A DNA stretch of 64,000 bases from positions 62,001-126,000 of the forward strand of contig NZ_JACHOT010000005.1 in assembly GCF_014200015.1 (NCBI RefSeq). Direction: 5' to 3'. The position numbers and the translations under genes are program-made. Below are positions 32,292-41,386 of the stretch, piece after piece (the stretch's first letter is position 1; every line of letters begins with the position of its first letter). This DNA comes from Aminobacter niigataensis (GTDB lineage: Bacteria; Pseudomonadota; Alphaproteobacteria; Rhizobiales; Rhizobiaceae). The notes below the pieces were generated by a model. That model searched no databases. It was given only the letters and a program-made list of their open reading frames with translations, and was not told where the DNA came from.

Positions 32292-33851
32292 TCAGAAGCC
32301 CTTCTTCAGGCTTCCGAGAATTCCGCGCACCAGCGCACGGCCGACAGACGAACCAACAGAGCGCACGACCGACTTCAGTGCCGCTTCGGTCACCGTCTGT
32401 CGGTTTGAGGTCCGCGGCCTCGGCGCACTGCCCGTGTTGCGGCCGCCCGAAGCCGGCGGCGTGTCATTGCCAAAGCCCGGAATGGTCCAACCACCACCAC
32501 CGCCACCGGTATTCGCCTGCTGGGCCTGTTCTTGCGCCTTCTGCGCGTCGAGCGCCTTCTTCTGCAGCATTTCGAACGCCGATTCACGGTCAACGGTCTG
32601 ATCGTACTGACCCGCTACCGGGCTCTCTTTGATCAGCTTCTGGCGTTCCTGCGGCGTGATCGGGCCAAGCCGCGAGGCCGGCGGGCGTATCAGCGTCCGC
32701 TGCACCATCGACGGAACGCCCTTGGCTTCGAGCGTCGAGACCAGCGCCTCGCCGGTTCCGAGCTGGGTGATAGCCTTGGCACAATCGAAGTCAGGGTTGG
32801 GGCGGAAAGTGTCGGCCGCCGTCTTCACCGCCTTCTGCTCCCGCGGCGTGTAAGCGCGCAGCGCATGCTGCACGCGGTTGCCGAGCTGCGCCAGAACGGT
32901 TTCGGGCACGTCGAGCGGGTTCTGGGTGACAAAATAGACACCGACGCCCTTGGAGCGGATCAGGCGCACGACCTGCTCGACCCGGTCGACGACGATCTTC
33001 GGCGCCTCGTCGAACAGAAGATGCGCCTCGTCGAAGAAGAAGACCAGCTTGGGCTTGTCCGGGTCGCCGACTTCCGGCAGCACCTCGAACAGCTCCGACA
33101 GCAGCCAGAGCAGGAACGTCGCGTAGAGCCGCGGGTTCATCATCAGCTTGTCGGCGGCCAGCACGTTGATCGCGCCGCGACCATCGCGCGTCGTGCGCAT
33201 GATATCGGCAATCTTCAGTGCGGGTTCGCCGAAAAAGTTGTTGCCGCCCTGCTGCTCCAGGACCAGAAGCGAGCGCTGGATGGCGCCGACCGACGGTTTG
33301 GTGACATTGCCATAGCGCGCGCCGATCTCGTCGGCCCGCTCGGCGACGTTGGCGAGCAATGACTGCAAGTCCTTCATATCGAGGAGCAGCATCCCTTCTT
33401 CGTCGGCAATGCGGAAGGCGATGTTGAGCACACCCTCTTGCGCTTCGCTGAGGTTCATCAGCCGCGACAGCAGCAGCGGTCCCATCTCCGATATGGTCGC
33501 GCGGATCGGATGCCCCTGTTCTCCGAACAGATCCCAGAAGATGACGGGGAATTCCTGGAAGTCATACGGGTCGAGCTTGATCGCCTCGGCACGGGCCGTG
33601 AGAAAATCCTTGGCCTCGCCCATCATGGCGATGCCCGACAGGTCGCCCTTGATGTCGGCGCAGAACACCGGAACACCGGCGTTCGAAAAGCCTTCGGCGA
33701 GAATCTGCAGTGTTACCGTCTTGCCGGTACCTGTGGCACCGGTAACCAGGCCATGGCGATTGCCGTACTTCAGCAACAGATCTTCGGGCCGCTGATAACT
33801 GTCGTCGGGCTTGCGGCTGGCACCAATGAAAATGCTGTCGTCCTGCGCCAT
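32292..33851 (-). CDS. DUF853 / HerA-like P-loop ATPase
   Basis: A 519-residue ATPase of the HerA-FtsK superfamily (DUF853). I start at the ATG at 33851 ([20 protein letters not shown]). Walker A is TGATGTGKT near residue 44; Walker B and following are [17 protein letters not shown]; the arginine-bearing [20 protein letters not shown] follows. The C-terminal 80 residues are low-complexity Gly/Gln/Pro with a basic end. Members are widespread with unproven roles, probably in DNA translocation or repair. Confidence 0.85.
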   Translation of the reverse strand: MAQDDSIFIGASRKPDDSYQRPEDLLLKYGNRHGLVTGATGTGKTVTLQILAEGFSNAGVPVFCADIKGDLSGIAMMGEAKDFLTARAEAIKLDPYDFQEFPVIFWDLFGEQGHPIRATISEMGPLLLSRLMNLSEAQEGVLNIAFRIADEEGMLLLDMKDLQSLLANVAERADEIGARYGNVTKPSVGAIQRSLLVLEQQGGNNFFGEPALKIADIMRTTRDGRGAINVLAADKLMMNPRLYATFLLWLLSELFEVLPEVGDPDKPKLVFFFDEAHLLFDEAPKIVVDRVEQVVRLIRSKGVGVYFVTQNPLDVPETVLAQLGNRVQHALRAYTPREQKAVKTAADTFRPNPDFDCAKAITQLGTGEALVSTLEAKGVPSMVQRTLIRPPASRLGPITPQERQKLIKESPVAGQYDQTVDRESAFEMLQKKALDAQKAQEQAQQANTGGGGGGWTIPGFGNDTPPASGGRNTGSAPRPRTSNRQTVTEAALKSVVRSVGSSVGRALVRGILGSLKKGF

Positions 33852-33955
33852 GGGCTGTCTCTCCGGCAATGCTCTTTCACGACCGCATCAGCAGTCAGAC
33901 CACAGGTATAGTGGCGGCGCTACGGTGCGACAATGGCTTGGATCGCATCGGCGCG

Positions 33956-33980
33956 CATGTTATACATAAGTTATAACATG
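33956..33980. promoter_or_regulatory. Palindromic operator of the AbrB/Doc toxin-antitoxin operon
   Basis: CATGTTATA-CATAAGT-TATAACATG, with perfect 9-base arms and a 7-base spacer, ends 11 bases before the antitoxin start. Its AT content contrasts with the surroundings. AbrB-type antitoxins autorepress by binding such repeats; the core also contains TATACAT, a plausible -10. Confidence 0.75.
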
Positions 33981-33991
33981 GAGACGCAGCC

Positions 33992-34222
33992 ATGAACGTG
34001 ACTGTTCGCAAGATCGGAAACTCGGAAGGTGTGATCCTGCCGAAGGAAGTGCTCGAGCGGCATAATCTGCGCGCGGGTGACACGCTCGTCCTCACCGAGG
34101 ATGGCAACGAGTTGCGGCTTCGGCCGGCTGAGGATGATCCGGAAGAGTTCGAACGCAAGATGAAGATCGCGCGCGAGCGGATGAAGAAATATGAGGTCGC
34201 GTATCGCGCCCTCGCCAAATGA
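33992..34222 (+). CDS. AbrB/MazE-type antitoxin
   Basis: A 76-residue protein. Residues 1-45 form the swapped-hairpin AbrB DNA-binding domain (NVTVRKIGNSEGVILPKEVL, GDTLVLTEDGNELRLRP); the C-terminal helix EEFERKMKIARERMKKYEVA is charged and would neutralise the toxin. It overlaps the Doc-like toxin gene by 4 bases (ATGA), the standard coupling of such pairs, and a palindromic operator precedes it. Confidence 0.9.
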   Translation: MNVTVRKIGNSEGVILPKEVLERHNLRAGDTLVLTEDGNELRLRPAEDDPEEFERKMKIARERMKKYEVAYRALAK

Positions 34223-34605
34223 TTGAGTTCCATTCGCGTCAGTTCGTCGAGGCGCTACACGCCGAGCAACTGAAGCTGCACGGAGGCGCTCAAGGCGTAC
34301 GATCCGAGGATATGCTGGAATCGGCCCTTGCACGGCCGCTTCAGAAGCAAGCGTATGGCGAGCCAAACCTCTGTGACCTAGCAGCCGCTTATTTGTTTGG
34401 CATCGCCAAGAACCACCCATTCGTCGACGGCAACAAACGAACTGCCTTTGCAGCAGCGGATTTGTTTCTATATTTCAACGGATTGAGCGTCGAAGCAGCG
34501 CAAGAAGACATCATTCAATTCGTATTGATGGTCGCCGCCGGCGAGATCGACGAGACAGGTGCGGCCGCGTTCTTACGCGACCACGCGGTTCCAATCGAAG
34601 CCTAG
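34219..34605 (+). CDS. Doc (death-on-curing) Fic-fold toxin
   Basis: A 128-residue toxin with the Fic/Doc motif H66-PFVDGNKR in IAKNHPFVDGNKRTAFAAAD and the N-terminal FVEALHAEQLKLHGGAQGVR helix of the Doc family. Doc phosphorylates and inactivates EF-Tu. The motif here has DGNK rather than the NANK of phage P1 Doc; DG is closer to AMP-transferring Fic proteins, but the neighbouring residues and size are Doc-like. Its stop overlaps that of the convergent GreA/GreB gene by 4 bases. GC is a little below neighbouring genes, consistent with acquisition. Confidence 0.9.
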   Translation: MIEFHSRQFVEALHAEQLKLHGGAQGVRSEDMLESALARPLQKQAYGEPNLCDLAAAYLFGIAKNHPFVDGNKRTAFAAADLFLYFNGLSVEAAQEDIIQFVLMVAAGEIDETGAAAFLRDHAVPIEA

Positions 34606-35072
34606 CTGGCGAACTCGACGATTTCCCAGTCATGCCCGTTGACCGAAGCGACATCGCCAACGGATTTGCCGAACAGCGCTATAGCCATAGGCGAGGAATG
34701 CGAGATGCGGCCCTTGGCTGCATCGGCTTCGTCTTCACCGACGATTTCCCAGACGTTGCGTTTGCCATTGTCATCTTCGACGACAACCTTCATCCCGAAG
34801 CGGACAACCGTACTGTCAGGCTCGGGAACCGACACCTCGGCCGTTTCCCGGCGGGATTGCCAATAGCGCAGGTCGCGCGACACCGTCGCGATCCGCTCCC
34901 GGTCGGCATCGGCTTCCGCCTTTGCCAGATCCTCGCGCAGGCTCGCGAGTTGGGCCTCGATATGGGCCAGCCCTTGTTCGGTCACGAGGTTGCGGGACGA
35001 ACTGACCGGTCGCTCGCCGATATCGGCAATGACGTTTTCGCTGTCGTCTTCGCGGGTGAAAGCTCTGCTCAT
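34602..35072 (-). CDS. GreA/GreB-family transcription elongation factor
   Basis: A 156-residue member of the Gre family. The coiled-coil N-terminal domain includes VTEQGLAHIEAQLASLREDL and DLRYWQSRRETAEV; the C-terminal FKBP-like domain includes FGMKVVVEDDNGKRNVWEIV and SPMAIALFGKSVGDVASVNG. The tip acidic residues that promote RNA cleavage (ADADRER region) appear altered from GreA, and an N-terminal extension of about 30 residues precedes the coiled coil. It could be a GreB-like or Rnk-like paralogue rather than the main GreA. Confidence 0.85.
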   Translation of the reverse strand: MSRAFTREDDSENVIADIGERPVSSSRNLVTEQGLAHIEAQLASLREDLAKAEADADRERIATVSRDLRYWQSRRETAEVSVPEPDSTVVRFGMKVVVEDDNGKRNVWEIVGEDEADAAKGRISHSSPMAIALFGKSVGDVASVNGHDWEIVEFAS

Positions 35073-35137
35073 GAAATAAACCTAGGTGTTCATAGCTCCG
35101 ATAACAAGCCAGCCAAACTGACCGACTACTTATGCTT

Positions 35138-36142
35138 TCAGGCGAACGCGGAAGAAGGTCGAAGCGATGCAACTTCGATCCCGTTCCAGTTCTTCAGCAC
35201 CGGCCTCGCCGCCTTGTCCAGTGTCCCGGGCAAAGCCTCGTCTCCAGCCAAAAGCTTTCCGAGGACCGCCGCGATCATAACCTCGGCAGCCCTGCCCGCG
35301 CCGTCGTCGCATTTAAGCGCAATGCCGAGCCCAAGTTCCGGCAAGGCCGCGCAAAAAACGCCTTCGGCGCCGACCTTGACGAAGATCCGTCCTGGTGCAG
35401 CTTGCATCAACTCCGTATCAGCCCTGTCGGTTCCAGCGACCTGGAAAGGTTCCGCCATGCATGCCGACATCAGCCGCCGCGCGGCCTTGGCTCTTTCCGT
35501 GCCGAGGCCATTGCCAGTGACCATGCGCGCAAAACCGAGTGCGAGATTATGCAACGGCACGGCAAAGGTCGGGATGGAGCAGCCGTCGGTTCCGCGGTTC
35601 GTTTCGTTATGGGGCGCACCAGTGACGGCTTCCATCGTCTCGCGGATCATCTGCTGGAAGCGATGCTCGGGTCTGACATAGCCGAGATGGGCCATGCCGA
35701 GGTGACGGCAGGTACAGACGAAAGCCGAGTGCTTGCCCGAACAATTGTTGTGCAACGCGCTCGGCGACGCCCCGCTGCGCGCTAGTGCAATCGTCGCCGC
35801 ATGGTTCGAAGGCCAATGCGCGCCGCACTCCAGCGCATCCGGCCCGAGACCCGCCTTGGCCAGCATCGCATTGGCCAGTTCGGCATGAGCCGGCTCGCCC
35901 GAATGCGACGCACAGGCAAGTGCCAGTTCGCGATCGCCAAAGCCGTAGGCATCGGCAGCACCACTCTCGACGAAGGGCAGCGCCTGGATGGCCTTGACCG
36001 CCGAGCGTGGAAACACTGGCTGCGTGGCGTCGCCCAAGGCAAGCTTCTGCGTGCCATCGGCATCGACAACGACGACCGCGCCGCGATGTACGCTTTCAAC
36101 GAGGTCGCCGCGCAACACCTCGACCAGGACCGGATTTGTCAT
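35138..36142 (-). CDS. Rhizobial-type L-asparaginase (asparaginase II family, ReAV-like)
   Basis: A 334-residue enzyme hydrolysing L-asparagine, of the family defined by the Rhizobium etli thermolabile asparaginase, unrelated to the E. coli type. I start at the ATG at 36142 (MTNPVLVEVLRGDLVESVHR); the upstream frame is unsupported. Key elements are PRSAVKAIQALP (the Ser and Lys of the active centre), ASHSGEP, NNCSGKHSAF (the Cys and Lys) and NETNRGTDGCSIPTFAVP. It lies 67 bases downstream of the SDR gene on the same strand. Confidence 0.92.
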   Translation of the reverse strand: MTNPVLVEVLRGDLVESVHRGAVVVVDADGTQKLALGDATQPVFPRSAVKAIQALPFVESGAADAYGFGDRELALACASHSGEPAHAELANAMLAKAGLGPDALECGAHWPSNHAATIALARSGASPSALHNNCSGKHSAFVCTCRHLGMAHLGYVRPEHRFQQMIRETMEAVTGAPHNETNRGTDGCSIPTFAVPLHNLALGFARMVTGNGLGTERAKAARRLMSACMAEPFQVAGTDRADTELMQAAPGRIFVKVGAEGVFCAALPELGLGIALKCDDGAGRAAEVMIAAVLGKLLAGDEALPGTLDKAARPVLKNWNGIEVASLRPSSAFA

Positions 36143-36209
36143 TGTGTGCGTGCCTTCATGCGCTTGCGAGATCGAGGTTGGGTCATTTCCGCCAGCGGTC
36201 AGCCAAGCG

Positions 36210-36938
36210 TCATGATCTGTTCCCCGATAACCCACCGGCGAGAAATCCGCCATCCACCGCGAGCGTGTGGCCATTGATGTAGCTGGCTTCCGGCGAAAGC
36301 AGGAAAGCAGCGGCGGCGGCAATTTCATCCGGCTCAGCACCACGGCCTTGCGGCACATGATGGGGTGCGATGCCGCCATTGCTTGCAGCATCCACGTCCG
36401 CAGGCCCGGCGGCTATGGCATTCACGCGCACGCCCCGGCCAGCATACTCCAGCGCCAGCACTTCCGACATGAGCTTGAGCCCGGCCTGCGACGCGGCGAC
36501 GGCCAATTGCCCATGATGGGCCCGAAGGCCCGCCACGGTCCCGATGCTGACGATGGACAGCGAGGCGCCCATCCGCTCCAGCGCTGCCCGCGCCGCGATG
36601 AAGGGGGCAACGAGATTGATGTCGAGCGCTTCCCGCAACATCTCGGCGCTGGTGTCCTCGATGGCGGCACTGCGGGCGAAACTCGCCATCGAGACAAGCC
36701 CGCCGACAAGACCAAGCCGGTCCACAACCTGGTCGAACGCCTCGGCGATGTCATCCTCGTCGGTCGGGTCGCATTCGATGAACACGACCTCGTCGTTGTC
36801 GATCTGGTCCTCGGCCGCCTCGAGCGCGCCGCCGTCGTCATCGATCACCGCCACCGGCCATCCGTCCGATATCAGGCGTTCAGCCACTGCAAGGCCGACG
36901 CCCGACGCACCGCCGATAACAACGGCGGAATGCCTCAT
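36210..36938 (-). CDS. SDR-fold protein lacking the catalytic Tyr-x3-Lys
   Basis: A 242-residue short-chain dehydrogenase/reductase fold. The nucleotide motif is intact (VIGGASGVGLAVAERL) with an acidic VIDDDGG after beta-2, suggesting NAD preference. The usual YxxxK is absent: the aligned segment is HGQLAVAASQAGLKLMSEVL, with Val for Tyr and Gln for Lys, while the Ser of IVSIGTVAG is kept. The C-terminal GHTLAVDGGFLAGGL is typical. It overlaps the thiolase gene by 4 bases. It may be a non-catalytic partner or use other chemistry. Confidence 0.85.
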   Translation of the reverse strand: MRHSAVVIGGASGVGLAVAERLISDGWPVAVIDDDGGALEAAEDQIDNDEVVFIECDPTDEDDIAEAFDQVVDRLGLVGGLVSMASFARSAAIEDTSAEMLREALDINLVAPFIAARAALERMGASLSIVSIGTVAGLRAHHGQLAVAASQAGLKLMSEVLALEYAGRGVRVNAIAAGPADVDAASNGGIAPHHVPQGRGAEPDEIAAAAAFLLSPEASYINGHTLAVDGGFLAGGLSGNRS

Positions 36939-38098
36939 CTGATGCGGTCCAGGATCGACACGTAGTTGGCGACCGCGGCACCGCCCATGTTGAAGATACC
37001 GCCGAGCTTGGCGTCCTTGACCTGGATGCCGCCAGCCTCGCCCGCAAGCTGCATAGCGGTCAACACATGCATCGAGACACCGGTTGCGCCGATCGGATGG
37101 CCCTTCGACTTGAGACCGCCGGAGGGATTGACCGGCAGGCGGCCGTCCTTGGCGGTGATGCCTTCCATGGCGATGCGGGCGCCCTCGCCGCGCGGTGCCA
37201 GGCCCATGGCCTCGTATTCGATCAGCTCGGCGATGGTGAAGCAGTCATGCGTCTCGACGAAGGAGAGGTCGTCGAGCGAAATGCCGGCCGACTTCAGCGC
37301 CTTGTTCCACGCCACCTCGCAGCCTTCGAACTGCAGGATGTCGCGCTTCGACATCGGCAGGAAGTCCTGCACATGCTCGTTGGCACGGAAGGCGATCGCC
37401 CGGCGCATCTTCAGCGCAGTCGTGCTGTCCGTCAGCACCAGGGCTGCAGCCCCGTCCGAAACCAGCGAACAGTCGGTACGCTTCAACGGTCCAGCGACAA
37501 ACGGGTTCTTCTCGCTCTCCTGACGGCAGAAGTCGAAGCCGAAATCCTTGCGCAACTGGGCATAAGGATTGTCGACGCCGTTCTTGTGGTTCTTGGCGGC
37601 GATCATCGCCAGCGCGTCCGACTGGTCGCCATAACGCTGGAAGTAGGCCTGGGCGATCTTGCCGAACACACCGGCAAAACCGGCCGGGGTGTCGCCGTCT
37701 TCGGGTAGATAGGAAGCGCGCAGCAGGTTCTTGCCGATCTCGGGTCCAGGCGTTGTGGTCATCTGCTCGGCGCCGACCACAAGCACGATGCGCTGGCCGG
37801 CGTTCACCGCGCGGATGCCCTGGCGCACCGCTGCCGAACCCGTGGCGCAGGCATTCTCGACGCGCGTCGCCGGCTTGAAGCGCAGGCGGTCGTCGGCCTG
37901 CAGCACAAGGCTCGCGGTGAAATCCTGGGCGGAAAAGCCGGCGTTGAAGTGGCCAAGCACGATCTCGTCGACGTCGTCAGGCCCGATGCCGGCATGCGCC
38001 AGCGCCTCGGTGGCAACCTGCGTAATCAGGCTTTCCAGCGTCTCGCCTTCCAGCTTGCCGAAGCGCGAATGCGCCCAGCCCACGATGCATGCGGTCAT
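36935..38098 (-). CDS. Thiolase-family acetyl-CoA acetyltransferase / SCP2-type thiolase
   Basis: A 387-residue thiolase-fold protein starting [20 protein letters not shown] at 38098, with GGAG six bases upstream. The nucleophilic Cys is in [20 protein letters not shown]. The second-half motifs are [20 protein letters not shown] and [17 protein letters not shown]. The HDCF phrase, in place of NEAF, is typical of the SCP-x/archaeal thiolase branch, so the substrate may be larger than acetoacetyl-CoA. Coupled to the defective SDR gene by a 4-base overlap; divergent from betI across about 180 bases. Confidence 0.88.
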   Translation of the reverse strand: MTACIVGWAHSRFGKLEGETLESLITQVATEALAHAGIGPDDVDEIVLGHFNAGFSAQDFTASLVLQADDRLRFKPATRVENACATGSAAVRQGIRAVNAGQRIVLVVGAEQMTTTPGPEIGKNLLRASYLPEDGDTPAGFAGVFGKIAQAYFQRYGDQSDALAMIAAKNHKNGVDNPYAQLRKDFGFDFCRQESEKNPFVAGPLKRTDCSLVSDGAAALVLTDSTTALKMRRAIAFRANEHVQDFLPMSKRDILQFEGCEVAWNKALKSAGISLDDLSFVETHDCFTIAELIEYEAMGLAPRGEGARIAMEGITAKDGRLPVNPSGGLKSKGHPIGATGVSMHVLTAMQLAGEAGGIQVKDAKLGGIFNMGGAAVANYVSILDRIR

Positions 38099-38225
38099 CT
38101 TCGTCTCCATCGCCAGTTCTATGTTGCGCCATTTGCCGGGCGATTCCAACGCCCTTCAATTCCGTTCAAATATGAACAGTTTTCATCAGCTTTCAATGGC
38201 GCATTCGAGACGAAATGCGCCGTGT

Positions 38226-38253
38226 TTTTTATTGATTGATGCGTCAATAAAAA
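38226..38253. promoter_or_regulatory. BetI operator
   Basis: TTTTTATTGA-TTGATGCG-TCAATAAAAA: perfect 10-base arms around an 8-base spacer, 26 bases before the betI start. The core ATTGATTGA...TCAATAA closely resembles the BetI box of E. coli and rhizobia. It lies between betI and the divergent thiolase gene and probably governs betI-betC-betA-betB, released by choline. Confidence 0.85.
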
Positions 38254-38279
38254 ATAGCTTGGCCGTTGGAGGAGCTTGT

Positions 38280-38873
38280 ATGCCCAAGGTCGGAATGGAG
38301 CCGCTGCGCCGCAGGGCGCTGATCGACGCGACGATCTCGGCGATCGGCGAGCGCGGCAGCCTTGATGTGACCATGTCGGAGATCGCGGGCCGCGCCGGCG
38401 TGTCTTCCGCCCTCGCCCACCACTATTTCGGCGCCAAGGAAGACCTGCTCGCCGCCACCATGCGGCATCTCCTGTCCGAGTTGCTGACCGACACCACCGC
38501 GGCACTGCGCGTTGCCGAGACCCCGCGTGCACGCGTGTCGGCCGTCATCTCGGTCAATTTCTCCGACAAGCAGTTCCGCGCCGCAACCATCGCCGCCTGG
38601 CTTGCCTTCTACGTCGAGGCGCAGAAGTCGCCGGGTCTGCGCCGCCTGCTGCGGATCTACGCCCATCGCCTTCATTCGAACCTGATGAGCGGCCTTGCGC
38701 GCCTGCTGCCCCGCGCGGACGCCGAGCACGTCGCCGAGGCGACAGCAGCGATGATCGACGGGCTCTACATTCGCCGGGCCCTGCGCGACGGCATCCCCAA
38801 TGCCGCTTCGGCGATCGCGCTGGTCGAGGACTATCTGGAAACCAAGCTGTCGCAGGCGGCCCGCGCACGATGA
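38280..38873 (+). CDS. betI: BetI choline-responsive repressor
   Basis: A 197-residue TetR-family repressor. The N-terminal HTH is [20 protein letters not shown] with [15 protein letters not shown], the BetI signature; the C-terminal domain binds choline ([20 protein letters not shown]). A very strong GGAGGAG ribosome site precedes the ATG at 38280. It overlaps betC by 4 bases, so repressor and pathway are cotranscribed and autoregulated through the palindrome upstream. Confidence 0.93.
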   Translation: MPKVGMEPLRRRALIDATISAIGERGSLDVTMSEIAGRAGVSSALAHHYFGAKEDLLAATMRHLLSELLTDTTAALRVAETPRARVSAVISVNFSDKQFRAATIAAWLAFYVEAQKSPGLRRLLRIYAHRLHSNLMSGLARLLPRADAEHVAEATAAMIDGLYIRRALRDGIPNAASAIALVEDYLETKLSQAARAR

Positions 38874-40396
38874 CCAGCAAGCCAAACATCCTCATCGTCA
38901 TGGTCGACCAGCTGGCCGGAACGTTCTTCCCCGACGGCCCCGCCGACTTCCTGCACGCCCCGCATCTCAAGGCGCTGGCGGCGCGGTCGACACGGTTCAG
39001 GAACAACTACACCGCCTCGCCGCTCTGCGCGCCCGGCCGTGCCGCCTTCATGAGTGGACAGTTGCCATCCCGCACCGGGGTCTACGACAACGCTGCCGAA
39101 TTCACTTCCTCCATCCCCACCTTCGCCCACCACCTGCGTGCCGCCGGCTACCACACCGTGCTCTCGGGCAAGATGCATTTCGTCGGCCCGGACCAGTTGC
39201 ACGGCTTCGAGGAGCGCCTGACGACCGACATCTATCCCGCCGATTTCGGCTGGACGCCGGACTACCGCAAGCCGGGTGAGCGCATCGACTGGTGGTATCA
39301 CAATCTCGGCTCGGTCACCGGCGCCGGCACGGCCGAGATCACCAACCAGATGGAGTATGACGACGAGGTCGCCTTCCTCGCCGCCCAGAAACTGTACGAC
39401 TTCGCCCGAACCTCTGATCAGGCCGAGCGTCGCCCGTGGTGCCTCACCGTCTCGTTCACTCACCCGCACGACCCCTATGTCGCGCGGCGCCAATATTGGG
39501 ACCTCTACGAGGATAGCCCTGCCCTCGATCCCGAGGTCGGCTTCATCCCGACCGAGCAACAGGACCCGCATTCGCAGCGCCTCTATCTCGCCAGCGACTA
39601 CGCCAGTTTCGACATCACGCCCGAGCAGGTACGCCGCTCGCGCCGCGGCTACTTCGCCAACATCTCCTACATCGACGACAAGGTCGGCGAATTGCTGTCG
39701 GTGCTCGAGCGCACGCGCATGCTCGATGACACGGTCATCCTGTTCTGCTCCGACCACGGCGACATGCTCGGCGAGCGCGGCCTGTGGTTCAAGATGTGCT
39801 TCTACGAGGGCTCGGCGCGCGTGCCGCTGATGATATCAGGCATGGGCCTGCCCGCCGGACTGATCGAGGCGCCGACCTCCAATCTCGATGTGCTGCCGAC
39901 GCTGTGCGACCTCGCCGGCATCGACCTTTCGGCCATCATGCCCTGGACCGACGGACAGTCGCTTCTGCCGCTGATGCGCGGCGAACAGCGAACCGCCCCC
40001 GTGCTCATGGAATATGCCGCCGAGGGTTCCTATTGCCCGCTGGTCGCCATCCGCGACGGCCGTTTCAAGTTCGTCCATTGCGAGATCGACCCGCCGCAAC
40101 TGTTTGATCTGGAATCGGATCCGCAGGAGCTCGACAACCTCGCCGCAGACCCCGCCCACGCCGAACTTGTGGCCCGCTTCATGACGAATGTCCGGGCACG
40201 CTGGGACATGGCAACCTTCGATGCGGCCGTGCGGGAAAGCCAGGCGCGCCGCTGGGTGATCTATCCCGCGCTGCGCAACGGCGCCTACTATCCGTGGGAT
40301 TTCCAGCCGCTGCAGAAAGCATCCGAGCGCTACATGCGCAACCACATGGACCTGAACGTGCTCGAAGAGAGCAAGCGTTTCCCGAGAGGCGAATGA
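38870..40396 (+). CDS. betC: Choline-sulfatase
   Basis: A 508-residue sulfatase that hydrolyses choline-O-sulfate to choline and sulfate. The formylglycine site is the Cys of [20 protein letters not shown]; metal ligands are in [17 protein letters not shown] and [18 protein letters not shown]; the C-terminus has the choline-sulfatase extension ([20 protein letters not shown]). The absence of a signal peptide fits the cytoplasmic enzyme of rhizobia. It overlaps betI and the following dehydratase frame by 4 bases each. Confidence 0.93.
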   Translation: MTSKPNILIVMVDQLAGTFFPDGPADFLHAPHLKALAARSTRFRNNYTASPLCAPGRAAFMSGQLPSRTGVYDNAAEFTSSIPTFAHHLRAAGYHTVLSGKMHFVGPDQLHGFEERLTTDIYPADFGWTPDYRKPGERIDWWYHNLGSVTGAGTAEITNQMEYDDEVAFLAAQKLYDFARTSDQAERRPWCLTVSFTHPHDPYVARRQYWDLYEDSPALDPEVGFIPTEQQDPHSQRLYLASDYASFDITPEQVRRSRRGYFANISYIDDKVGELLSVLERTRMLDDTVILFCSDHGDMLGERGLWFKMCFYEGSARVPLMISGMGLPAGLIEAPTSNLDVLPTLCDLAGIDLSAIMPWTDGQSLLPLMRGEQRTAPVLMEYAAEGSYCPLVAIRDGRFKFVHCEIDPPQLFDLESDPQELDNLAADPAHAELVARFMTNVRARWDMATFDAAVRESQARRWVIYPALRNGAYYPWDFQPLQKASERYMRNHMDLNVLEESKRFPRGE

Positions 40397-41386
40397 TGAC
40401 GACAACAGTTCCCACCCTGGACAGGCTCCGCCAGGCCTATGCCGAAACATCGCGTGCGACGCAGCTGACGCCCCTGCTCGAATCCGCTGCGCTGGCCCGC
40501 GAGACCGGCGCGGCGCGCGTCTTCGTCAAGGCGGAGTCGCTGCAATGGGCAGGCTCGTTCAAGGCGCGCGGCGCCTACTGGCGGCTCAAGCAGCTCACAG
40601 CTGACGAGGCGCGGCGCGGCGTGGTTGCCTATTCGTCCGGCAACTTCGCCCAGGGCCTTGCCGCCGCCGGCCAGGCGCTCGGCATTCCCGTCACCATCGT
40701 CATGCCGATCGATGTGCCTGCAGCCAAGCGCGAGGCGACCAAGGGTTACGGCGCCCGCGTGGTGCTGACCGACCATGGCGACCGCGCCCGCGAAGAAGTC
40801 GCCGCCGCCAAGGCGCGCGAAATCTCGGACACCGAGGGCCTCGCCTTGCTCCATCCCTTCGACGACCCCGAAATCGTCGCCGGCCAGGCCGGTGCCGGGC
40901 TCGAAGCGCTCGACCAACTGGCGGCGAAAGGTGTTGCGGCCGACATCGTGCTCTGCCCGGTCGGCGGCGGTGGACTCATTGGCGGAGTCTCGCTCGCCTT
41001 CCACTACCTGTCGCCATCGACACAGGTGTTCGCGGTGGAACCGGAAGGGCATGGGCTCGTCGCTCGCCCATGGCGCGATCGAAACCATGCCCCTGGGTCC
41101 GAAATCGATCTGCGACGGCCTGATGGCACGCAAACCGGGCGAAGCACCTTATGCTGCGGTCACGACGACCAATGTGCGCGGACTGACTGTCGAGGACGCA
41201 GCCGTCCGCAGTGCGATGAAGGTAGCGTTCGAGCGCCTGAAGCTCGTGCTCGAGCCCTCGGGCGCCTCGTCGCTGGCGGCACTTCTGGGAGGAAAGGTCG
41301 ACGTGGCCGGCAAGACGGTGCTCGTCGTCGCAACCGGCGGCAACGTCTCGCTCGCCGATTTCATGGTCCATATGAACAATGCTTGA
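40393..41386 (+). pseudogene. Frameshifted threonine/serine dehydratase-like gene within the bet operon
   Basis: The first frame ([20 protein letters not shown]) encodes a PLP fold-type II dehydratase with the Schiff-base Lys in AGSFKARGAYWRL, the YSSGNFAQGLA loop and the VGGGGLIGGVS phosphate loop, up to FAVEPEGHG near 41055. The rest of the protein (SLAHGAIETMPLGPKSICDG, LEPSGASSLAALLGG, VVATGGNVSLADFM) lies in the +1 frame, ending at 41386. The break is in GGGCTCGTCGCTCG; removing one base, or the four-base CTCG, restores one frame of about 330 residues. It is coupled to betC (4-base overlap) and overlaps the betA start by 8 bases, so until recently it was part of the operon. A sequencing error is possible. 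Confidence 0.85.
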
